Below, piece by piece: positions 57,922 to 64,000 of a stretch of DNA of 64,000 nucleotides. Under the pieces are notes generated by a model that searched no databases, had not been told where the DNA came from, and saw only the letters and a list, made by a program, of their open reading frames with translations. The DNA lies in the NCBI GenBank assembly GCA_029558905.1, contig JAKQCX010000027.1, forward strand, positions 186,001 through 250,000. Direction: 5' to 3'. Source of the stretch: Pseudomonadota bacterium (GTDB lineage: Bacteria > Pseudomonadota > Gammaproteobacteria > Burkholderiales > Thiobacillaceae). How positions within the stretch are numbered: the first letter of the stretch is position 1; each line of letters starts with the position of its first letter. Position numbers and translations under genes: made by a program.

Positions 57922-58152
57922 TTGCCCTCGATACGAGGCGCCGACAGCTACAACGAGAATCTGTTCACGACGGTGCACCTCGAGGAGTTCATGGAGCAAG
58001 GTGATCGGCCGATCCGCCAAGTGATGGTGCACGGGCTCACCAGAGTCGATCAGCTGCTGACACTGACGATGGCCGCCTACAACCTGACGCGCTTGTTGAA
58101 TCTGATGCAACCGCAGGGGAGGCTGGCACGGTCGATGCCGGCCTCGCGATAA
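57922..58152 (+). mobile_element. Internally deleted IS5-type transposase remnant
   Basis: The frame begins IRGADSYNENLFTTVHLEEF, the N-terminal pattern of IS5/IS1182-like transposases, and after only about 25 residues continues LLTLTMAAYNLTRLLNLMQP, the pattern at the C-terminal end of such transposases. The catalytic DDE core is missing, so the element has lost its middle. A terminus-like CAGGCCGTTGAAATACC lies at about 57850. No complete inverted repeat was found at the right end. Confidence 0.65.
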
Positions 58153-58310
58153 ATCCGTCTGCCGTCGGCCCGGTGACGGCAATTGGGTGAGCAAACCCTG
58201 AAAGAGCGGGTCGAATGCCCAACCTGTGAGGGAAAACGACGCTTCGCTGGTCGCAAAAAGAGTACCGGGGGCCGAATTCCAGGGGTCATAGAGGGTTTCT
58301 CGCCAACCTG

Positions 58311-59234
58311 CTAGCCCCGGGGGTGGTGCCGGGCGTGCAGTTGCTTGAGCCGTTCGCGCGCCACGTGGGTGTAGATCTGGGTGGTGGCGATATCGGCGTG
58401 GCCCAGCAGCATCTGCACCACGCGCAGATCGGCGCCGTGGTTGAGCAGGTGGGTGGCGAAGGCGTGGCGCAGGGTATGGGGCGACAGAGGGCTGCGAATG
58501 CCGGCCCGACGGGCATGCCGCTTGATCAGCTGCCAGAACATCTGTCGCGTCATGGCGCCGCCCCGGACAGTGACGAACAGGGCCGCGCAGCCGCGCCCCT
58601 TGAGCAGCAGGGGACGTGCCTCCCGGGCGTAGCGCGCGATCCACTCCTGTGCCGCCTCTCCCAGGGGTACCAGGCGCTCCTTGCCACCCTTGCCGAAGAT
58701 GCGCACCACCCCATCCGTCAGGCTCACCGCCGCCACGGGCAGGGTCACCAGCTCCGAGACGCGGAAGCCGGCGGCATACAGGGCCTCCAGCATGGCCCGG
58801 TCGCGCAGGCCCAGGGGGGTGCCCACGTCCGGTACCGCCAGCAGGGCCTCCACCTCCGCCTCCGACAGGCTGCCGGGCAGGGGTTTGGGCAGGCGTGGGG
58901 ACTCCACGTTGAGGCTGGGGTCGTCCTCGCGTCGGCCCTCCCGCAGCAGCCAGCGGTGATAGCGTTTGATGGCGGTGAGCTGGCGCGCCAGGCTGCGGGC
59001 CGCCACCTTCTGCCGCATGGCCCGGTGGGCGAGAAAGGCCTGGATATGCATTTGCCGCGCCCCGTCCGGGGCCAGGCCCTGTCGCGCCAGCCAGGCGAAG
59101 AGCTGGCCGAGATCCCTCCGGTAACTTTCCAGGGAACGGGGGGCCAGGCCGTCCTCCAGCCAGAGGGTGTCGCAAAAACGGTCCAGCTCGGTGGAAAAGG
59201 GCGGTTCGGCGGGGGGATTAGAGGGCGCCTTCAT
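58311..59234 (-). CDS. xerD: Site-specific tyrosine recombinase XerD
   Basis: XerD acts with XerC at dif to resolve chromosome dimers. The 307-aa protein has the N-terminal SAM-like domain (1-115) and all catalytic residues: Arg158 (AGFRVSEL), Lys182 (GKGGKER), His253 and Arg256 (SPHTLRHAFATHLL), His279 (LLGHADIATTQ) and Tyr288 (IYTHV). The C-terminal length matches XerD rather than phage integrases. Its ATG overlaps the ogt stop by 17 bp, showing co-transcription. Confidence 0.95.
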   Translation of the reverse strand: MKAPSNPPAEPPFSTELDRFCDTLWLEDGLAPRSLESYRRDLGQLFAWLARQGLAPDGARQMHIQAFLAHRAMRQKVAARSLARQLTAIKRYHRWLLREGRREDDPSLNVESPRLPKPLPGSLSEAEVEALLAVPDVGTPLGLRDRAMLEALYAAGFRVSELVTLPVAAVSLTDGVVRIFGKGGKERLVPLGEAAQEWIARYAREARPLLLKGRGCAALFVTVRGGAMTRQMFWQLIKRHARRAGIRSPLSPHTLRHAFATHLLNHGADLRVVQMLLGHADIATTQIYTHVARERLKQLHARHHPRG

Positions 59235-59697
59235 GCGCCAGCAGCCAGCGCTTGATGTCTTGGGAGTAACCCACGCGACTGTGGTTGAAGCCCCCCAGGC
59301 CGCCGTCGGCGGCCACCACCCGGTGGCAGGGGATGATGATGGGAATGGGGTTGTCGCCCACGGCCTGGCCCACGGCCCGGGGAGCAGAGCCCAGCTGCCG
59401 GGCGACTTCCCCATAGCTGCGCGTCTGGCCTGCCGGGATGGTGCGCAGGACCGTCCACACCTGCTGGCGGAAGGGCGTGCCGGAGACCTGCAGGGGCAGG
59501 CCGAAACGGTGTCCCGGGGCGGCGTAGTAGGCCTCCAGTTCCTTGGCCACCCGGCGCAGGAATGGCGTGGTGGGAAGGAGCGTGGGGGTACCGGGGGGGA
59601 GGAATTCCAGGCCGGTCAGCTGGTCGCTGGTCGCCTGCACCCCCAGGGCGCCGAAGGGGGCGGGCAGGATGCAGTCGAATTCCGGGCGGATGCGCAT
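59218..59697 (-). CDS. ogt: Methylated-DNA-protein cysteine methyltransferase
   Basis: Ogt removes O6-alkyl groups from guanine by transfer to its own cysteine. The 159-aa protein ends in the diagnostic NPIPIIIPCHRVVAADGGLG with the acceptor Cys124, preceded by FRQQVWTVLRTIPAGQTRSY. The short N-terminal domain lacks Ada regulatory zinc cysteines, so it is the single-function type. The chosen ATG at 59697 gives the usual length. It is divergent from tcdA by 134 bp. Confidence 0.94.
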   Translation of the reverse strand: MRIRPEFDCILPAPFGALGVQATSDQLTGLEFLPPGTPTLLPTTPFLRRVAKELEAYYAAPGHRFGLPLQVSGTPFRQQVWTVLRTIPAGQTRSYGEVARQLGSAPRAVGQAVGDNPIPIIIPCHRVVAADGGLGGFNHSRVGYSQDIKRWLLAHEGAL

Positions 59698-59831
59698 GCC
59701 GGTATTGTGGACCGGCCGCCCGGGTGAGGCAAACCCTGATCTTGCCGCGCCGGCCTGCCCGCTGGCCGCGTGCAACCTGTAATCTCCACGCTCCTCACAC
59801 CCTGAAGCCGCGCTCGCGGCCGGTAGCCGCC

Positions 59832-60548
59832 ATGATCCCTCCCCAGTTCGCACGCACGCAAATCCTCATCGGTGAAGCCGGCCTGGCGCGGCTGGCCCGC
59901 GCCCATCTCTTCGTGGCGGGTCTGGGGGGCGTGGGTTCCTGGTGCGTGGAGGCCCTGGCCCGGGCCGGCGTGGGCCGCCTCACCCTGGTGGACATGGACC
60001 GGGTGGCCACGTCCAACATCAACCGCCAGCTGCCCGCCACGCTGTCCAGCGTGGGAGCTTACAAGGCCGAGCTGATGGCGGCCCGCATCCGCGACATCCA
60101 CCCGGATTGCCGGCTCGAGGTACTGACGCAGTGTCTTACCCCGGATAACGTGGAGCGGTTGTTGCCCCAGGATACGGACTGGGTGGTGGATTGCATCGAC
60201 ACCTTGCAAGGCAAGCTGGCCCTCATCGTCGAGGCGCTGCGCCGTGGCCTGCCGGTGGCCGCCAGCATGGGGGCGGGCAACAAGCTGGATGTGACCCGGG
60301 TGCGGGTATCGGACATCGCCCGGACGCGCGGCGACCCCCTGGCCCGTGAGGTGCGTACCCGCCTGCGCCGCCAGGGCATACACAAGGGGGTGCTGTGCGT
60401 GTGGTCCGATGAACCTGGGCATCCACCGGGCCCGCTCGAGCGCACGCCCCTGGGTCGGCGTTGCGTGAACGGCACCATCTCCTATCTGCCGCCCCTGTTC
60501 GGCCTGACCCTGGCAGGGGTGGTGGTCAAGCGCCTGCTGGAGGCCTGA
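59832..60548 (+). CDS. tcdA: tRNA threonylcarbamoyladenosine dehydratase
   Basis: TcdA (CsdL) uses ATP to cyclise t6A37 of tRNAs to ct6A. The 238-aa E1-like protein has the nucleotide-binding VAGLGGVGSWCVEALARAG, LVDMDRVATSNINRQ and DCIDTLQGKLALI, followed by GAGNKLDVTRVRVSDI. The C-terminal PPLFGLTLAGVVVKRLL is a typical ending. It overlaps the convergent mogA stop by 23 bp. Confidence 0.94.
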   Translation: MIPPQFARTQILIGEAGLARLARAHLFVAGLGGVGSWCVEALARAGVGRLTLVDMDRVATSNINRQLPATLSSVGAYKAELMAARIRDIHPDCRLEVLTQCLTPDNVERLLPQDTDWVVDCIDTLQGKLALIVEALRRGLPVAASMGAGNKLDVTRVRVSDIARTRGDPLAREVRTRLRRQGIHKGVLCVWSDEPGHPPGPLERTPLGRRCVNGTISYLPPLFGLTLAGVVVKRLLEA

Positions 60549-61077
60549 GGGCGGATTTCGGACGGAAGGCCCGCACCACCTCGCCGCGGGTCTCCAGATA
60601 GGGCCCGCCGATGAGATCGATGCAGTAGGGCACGGCGGCAAACACACCGTCCAGGGTCTCCTGGATGGCCTTGGGCTGCCCTGGCAGGTTCAGGATCAGA
60701 CAGCTGCCCCGCACCACCCCCACCTGCCGGGACAGGATGGCCGTGGGCACGTATTTCAGACTCACTGCCCGCATCTGCTCGCCAAAGCCTGGCAGTACCT
60801 TGTCCGCCACTGCCAGGGTGGCTTCCGGGGTCACGTCCCGGGGGGCGGGGCCGGTACCGCCGGTGGTGAGCACCAGGCAGCAGCGCTCGGCCAGGTCCCG
60901 CAGGGTGGCCTCGATATCCGCCTGGATGTCCGCAATCAGACGTGCCTCGAACTCCAGGGGGTTGCACAGGGTCTGTCCGAGCCAGGTCTTGAGCGCGGGC
61001 AGGCCCTGGTCCTCATAGACACCGGAGGTGGCCCGGTCGCTGATGGAAACGATGCCGATGCGTGCGGATTCATACAT
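60526..61077 (-). CDS. mogA: Molybdopterin adenylyltransferase
   Basis: MogA adenylates molybdopterin before molybdenum insertion. The 183-aa protein shows IGIVSISDRATSGVYEDQG, LTTGGTGPAPRDVTPEAT and the closing LILNLPGQPKAIQETLDGV, all MogA/MoaB signatures. The length and the C-terminal YLETRGEVVRAFRP favour MogA over MoaB. No molybdoenzyme genes are in the window, so its customers lie elsewhere. Confidence 0.92.
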   Translation of the reverse strand: MYESARIGIVSISDRATSGVYEDQGLPALKTWLGQTLCNPLEFEARLIADIQADIEATLRDLAERCCLVLTTGGTGPAPRDVTPEATLAVADKVLPGFGEQMRAVSLKYVPTAILSRQVGVVRGSCLILNLPGQPKAIQETLDGVFAAVPYCIDLIGGPYLETRGEVVRAFRPKSALRPPAGA

Positions 61078-61124
61078 GGGAATTCCTCTGCTTGATCGGT
61101 GGCATCCGGCTCGCGTCGTGCGCC

Positions 61125-61817
61125 TCAGGCCGCCAGGGCCTCGCGGAACAGGGTGTCCGAGTCCTTGATGATGAGAATGCCGTGAGCGTAGTCCAGCAGG
61201 CCCGCTTCCACCCACAGGCGCACCTGGCGGTTGACGCTCTCGCGCGAGACCCCCACCAGATTGCCCAGTTCCTCCTGGGAAAGCTTGAGGCCGATGACGA
61301 TGCCCTCGCCCGTGTGCTTGCCGTATTGCTGACCCAGGTTCAGGAGGATGCGGGCCAGGCGGGCGGGCAGGTTGAGGAAGCTGAGGTTCCCCACCTGGTC
61401 GTTGGTGGCCCGCAGGCGTAGCGACAGGGCCTGGAGCAGTGCCAGGGCCACCCGCGGATGCCGTTCCAGGAAGACGAGAAAATCCCGCCGCCGGATCGCC
61501 AGGAAGCGGCAGACATCCATGGTGGTCACCGTGGCGCTGCGCGCGCCGCCATCCAGCAGGGACATCTCGCCGATGAGCTGGCCCGGTTCCAGGATGCTGA
61601 GAATGGCCTCCTTGCCTTCGGCCGAGCTCAGGCTGACCTTCACCCGTCCCTCCAGCAGCAACAGCAGCCGGTCTCCTTCCTCGCCCTCGCGGAAGATCAC
61701 ATGCCGGGCGGGGTGCGCCTCATTGCGGGCCAGGGCCATGACCGCGTGGAGGTCGGCAGTGTCCATGGCGGCGAACAGGGCGCTTTGCTGCCTGAGCTGA
61801 TCCGGGTTGATTTCCAT
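61125..61817 (-). CDS. Crp/Fnr-family transcription regulator
   Basis: This 230-aa protein has an N-terminal cyclic-nucleotide-binding-type beta-barrel (about 15-125, with FREGEEGDRLLLLLEGRVKV and LIGEMSLLDGGARSATVT), a dimer helix, and a C-terminal winged helix (QEELGNLVGVSRESVNRQVR). The barrel lacks the N-terminal cysteine cluster of FNR, so it is not an Fe-S oxygen sensor. RSATVT lies where CRP has RSAWVR, so cAMP binding is possible but untested. An AGGAGG 6 nt before the ATG fixes the start at 61817. It could regulate redox or sulfur genes nearby (inference). Confidence 0.9.
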   Translation of the reverse strand: MEINPDQLRQQSALFAAMDTADLHAVMALARNEAHPARHVIFREGEEGDRLLLLLEGRVKVSLSSAEGKEAILSILEPGQLIGEMSLLDGGARSATVTTMDVCRFLAIRRRDFLVFLERHPRVALALLQALSLRLRATNDQVGNLSFLNLPARLARILLNLGQQYGKHTGEGIVIGLKLSQEELGNLVGVSRESVNRQVRLWVEAGLLDYAHGILIIKDSDTLFREALAA

Positions 61818-62387
61818 GTGAACCTCCTGTGTAGGTTTCATGCTGCTGGGATTTTGGCCGCTCCGAGCAAGACAAGGAAGTAGATCCGGAGGGTCGTCAC
61901 GGGCACAGCGGGGCCTCCGGCACGGCAGGTCGATGACCGGATTTCTCCCTTCGGTCGAAATGACAGGCAGGGTTCATCACGACTCCGACATGTGTGGGTC
62001 GGCGAGAAGCACACCATCAATCATGCGAAATGACAGGTAGGGTTCATCACGACGCCGACATGGCAAGCGTGGCCACCTTGCGCGCCGGATGGCCAACCCC
62101 CATGACGGGTGGATACAGACCGACCCATAGGCCCCTCCAAACGCCGGTTACCGCCTCCCCGCACACCACCGGCCATCCCCTGTACATCGCCGGCCATCCC
62201 CCGCACGTCACGACCGTCCTCCGTACGTCGCCGGCTGTCCCCTGCTCATCGCCGGCTGTCCTTCGCAAGCCACCGGCTGTCATTCCGAACGCAGTGAGGA
62301 ATCTTCGGCTGCGAATTGTGCCACCCGTCCCGGGGCGGCGATGCCAGCAGATGCGGGCTGCGGCCGCCGGCTGATGTGTCGGGCATC
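61818..62387. repeat. Repeat-rich gap of 570 bp
   Basis: The gap holds a 37-bp direct repeat with two mismatches (61956-61992 and 62026-62062, core CGAAATGACAGG and GGGTTCATCACGAC). A 27-bp element ending in GGTCGAAATGACA lies at 61939-61965. At 62169-62293 is an array of six units of 20-21 bp (core CCGGCTGTC) ending in the 27-bp element at 62278-62304. The two 27-bp elements are related and inverted to each other. The same 27-bp sequence occurs exactly at 18574-18600. No coding frame is convincing. Confidence 0.75.
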
Positions 62388-62807
62388 TCACGGACTGACT
62401 CCGTCCGCCTGCAGCAGGAGCCAGATCAGCAGGAGCAGGGACAGCAGCAGCCCTGCCAGGGCCCCGGTCAGGCGAAGGACTCCACGCCGCCGCCGGACCC
62501 GCGCACGCAACCGGTGCAGATGCCGGGCCAGCTCCGCCGGCGCCTCGTCGATGAACTGGCGCATGGCGTCTTCACCCTGCAGGATGGCCGTGAAATGCCC
62601 GGCCGGGTTGTTCCAGCTCACCAGCCATTGGCGTCCGTCGAAGCCGCCGACGCGCAGGTCCAGACTGCTGGCGGGAGCGGTGTACCAGTGCCCGCGGCCA
62701 TGTATCTCCAGCACCCCATTCTCGAAATGGGCCAGGGCCTTCTGGCCCGCGGCCGGCAGGGAGGGGCCAAAGAGCAGAACCTTGAATTCAGGTCTGGGCA
62801 GGCGCAT
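62388..62807 (-). pseudogene. Truncated N-terminal part of an M48-type metallopeptidase-like protein
   Basis: This 139-aa frame has a beta-rich N-terminal part (LEIHGRGHWYTAPASSLDL, then VGGFDGRQWLVSWNNPAGHF), an arginine-rich linker and one membrane helix (about 113-132). In related proteins I recall, this domain is followed by an M48 peptidase with HEXXH. Here the frame stops seven residues after the helix, and the repeat-rich gap takes the place of the peptidase part. It may be a pseudogene, or an intact short membrane protein; the M48 assignment is from pattern memory. Confidence 0.5.
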
Positions 62808-62836
62808 ATGCGGAGGGTTCAGAGAAGGTGGCTAGA

Positions 62837-63484
62837 ATGCCGGATCAGTTCGAGAAAACCAACATGCCCCAGAATCCAAACGTACCGTTGCTGGACGTCT
62901 TCCAGCGTCGCCATGCCTGCCACGGCTTTCAGCCGGACATCCCTCTGACCCCGGCCGATCTGGAATTCATCCTGGAGGCCGGTCGTTTGTCGCCTTCCTC
63001 CTTCGGCCTGGAACAATGGAAGTTCCTGGTCCTCTCCCATCCGACCCACAAGGCCGCCATGCAGGAGGCCTGTTTCCGCCAGCCCCAGGTGGGTTCCGCC
63101 AGTGCCCTGGTGGTGATCCTGGCCAAGATCGCGGAACTGGATCCGGATCATGCCTACACGCGCAGGCTGCTGGCGCGGGAATATCCCGGCGAGGCCTTCG
63201 CCTCCGCCCTGGAAAACTACCGCACCTTCCACGCCAGTACCGACGTGAAGGCCTGGAGCGTGAGCCAGTGCCACATCGCCGCCGCCAACATGATGACCGC
63301 CGCGGCCGGCATAGGCATCGACTCCTGCGCCATCGGCGGTTTCCTGCCGGAACGGGTGGTGCATATCCTGGAAATCGATCCGGCCGCCTACGAGGTGGCC
63401 CTGGTGCTGGCCCTGGGTCGGTGTGCCCAGCCTGCCGGCGAGAAGCTGCGCCTGCCCCTGGCGGAGCTGGTGACCTACCGCTGA
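62837..63484 (+). CDS. Nitroreductase family protein (NfsB/YdgI-like)
   Basis: This 215-aa FMN-dependent oxidoreductase has the FMN-phosphate region RRHACHGFQPDIPLTPADL, SPSSFGLEQWKFLVLSHP, and the distal FMN loop IGIDSCAIGGFLPERVVHIL. Such enzymes reduce nitro compounds, quinones or enones with NAD(P)H. The ATG at 62837 has GAAGGTG upstream; a GTG at 62828 is an alternative. It is divergent from the truncated M48-like gene and followed by vanZ-like. Confidence 0.88.
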   Translation: MPDQFEKTNMPQNPNVPLLDVFQRRHACHGFQPDIPLTPADLEFILEAGRLSPSSFGLEQWKFLVLSHPTHKAAMQEACFRQPQVGSASALVVILAKIAELDPDHAYTRRLLAREYPGEAFASALENYRTFHASTDVKAWSVSQCHIAAANMMTAAAGIGIDSCAIGGFLPERVVHILEIDPAAYEVALVLALGRCAQPAGEKLRLPLAELVTYR

Positions 63485-63495
63485 GCGCGGCCGAC

Positions 63496-63888
63496 ATGGG
63501 CCTGCGTCCCTGCTGGCTCGCACTGGGCTGGTTGCTTGTGGCGGCGGTGTGCTGGCTGTCCCTCACCACCCAGCCCCCGGACCTGGGGGAGCAAGATGGC
63601 GACAAGCTCGGCCACCTGCTGGCCTATTTCAGTCTCATGGCCTGGTGGGGTCAGCTGGATGTCCGTCGCAACCTTCTGCTGGGGCTGTTCCTGCTCCTGG
63701 GCCTGATGCTGGAGGGTCTCCAGGGCCTCATCCCCATGCGTCAGCCCAGCGGCCTGGACATGCTGGCCAATGCCACCGGAGCGGGTCTGGGTTGGCTGAT
63801 CACCCGCGCCTGGCCCGACTGGCTGCCCCGCCTGGAAAGACGCTGGCGGGCGTGCTGCGTGCGCGGCCGATCGCGCGCACGTCCCTGA
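63496..63888 (+). CDS. VanZ-like membrane protein
   Basis: This 130-aa protein has four hydrophobic segments and the VanZ family core: DKLGHLLAYFSLMAWWGQL, LMLEGLQGLIPMRQPSGLDM and LANATGAGLGWL. VanZ relatives occur widely and are not limited to teicoplanin resistance; the role is unknown. It follows the nitroreductase by 11 bp and ends in a basic tail (RRWRACCVRGRSRARP). Confidence 0.88.
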   Translation: MGLRPCWLALGWLLVAAVCWLSLTTQPPDLGEQDGDKLGHLLAYFSLMAWWGQLDVRRNLLLGLFLLLGLMLEGLQGLIPMRQPSGLDMLANATGAGLGWLITRAWPDWLPRLERRWRACCVRGRSRARP

Positions 63889-63972
63889 CCCGGGCGCAGG
63901 GCCTGCCCAGGGCGTATCGGCGCCTTCAACGCCGGATTAAAGCCGGGCCGAGCCTGGCCGATATTCTGTCCC

Positions 63973-64000
63973 ATGCCTTCCAGTACGCCACAGGGACCGG
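63973..64000 (+). other. Possible start of a gene cut by the window end
   Basis: An ATG at 63973 opens a frame MPSSTPQGP that runs off the window. The 84 bp before it contains no convincing ribosome site. Too little is visible to call a product. Confidence 0.2.

Noticed and set aside
62169-62304. CRISPR array
   Set aside because: Units of 20-21 bp follow each other directly with no unique spacers and heavy drift, and no cas genes are present.

Overview
The window is a GC-rich (roughly two-thirds G+C by eye) stretch of a proteobacterial chromosome. Gene content and neighbourhoods (prmB-dapE, smpB-ratA-rnfH, slyX, ettA, tcdA, an SpmA/SpmB fusion, a CobD/AmpE-like protein) point to a beta- or gammaproteobacterium. 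soxA, soxX, a SoxK-like lipoprotein, a flavocytochrome c sulfide dehydrogenase flavoprotein and a SoxH-like hydrolase indicate a sulfur-oxidising lithotroph of the Thiobacillus or Thioalkalivibrio type. Genus-level placement is inference.

Layout. 0-8 kb is core: a leftward operon (ArsC/Spx-like, dapE, prmB, MscS-like channel, retropepsin-like protease), then ispF-thpR, mnmH/smpB and ratA-rnfH. 8-12.8 kb is sulfur and redox: soxA-soxX read left to a strong terminator, a SoxK-like lipoprotein follows, and a CMD-Rieske fusion, an SDR and a flavin reductase lie opposite. 12.9-18.5 kb carries glgP, a conserved membrane protein and a NIT-domain chemoreceptor. 18.5-26.3 kb has an SDR/RlmN-like pair, fccB with a cupin, a TerB/DUF697 protein, a SoxH-like hydrolase and a CobD/AmpE-like protein. 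26.3-28.3 kb is a scarred accessory patch: a frameshifted methylase remnant, an unknown gene and a candidate toxin-antitoxin pair. 28.3-43.9 kb is mostly housekeeping and envelope (SpmAB fusion, DUF748, hemerythrin, pgm, prfC, OmpA lipoprotein, slyX), plus a 1140-residue secreted protein of unknown function. 43.9-48.1 kb is a less GC-rich redox operon: two small proteins, a Tat-exported 16-Cys ferredoxin, an NrfD membrane protein and a tetraheme cytochrome c, with an AT-rich, palindrome-bearing upstream region. 48.2-64 kb returns to housekeeping (ettA, srkA, an ABC exporter, folA, xerD, ogt, tcdA, mogA, Crp/Fnr regulator, nitroreductase, VanZ), interrupted by an IS remnant and a repeat-rich gap next to a truncated M48-peptidase-like gene.

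How the genes fit together. SoxXA, its partner SoxK and FccB would oxidise thiosulfate and sulfide in the periplasm and pass electrons to c-type cytochromes. The 44-47.7 kb module looks like the quinone-interacting half (NrfBCD-like) of a respiratory complex whose catalytic subunit is not encoded here. glgP and pgm serve glycogen turnover. The strongest candidates for undescribed biology are that redox module, the giant secreted protein, the CMD-Rieske fusion beside soxA, and a degenerate 21-22 bp tandem repeat that occurs at two loci anchored to the same 27-bp sequence.
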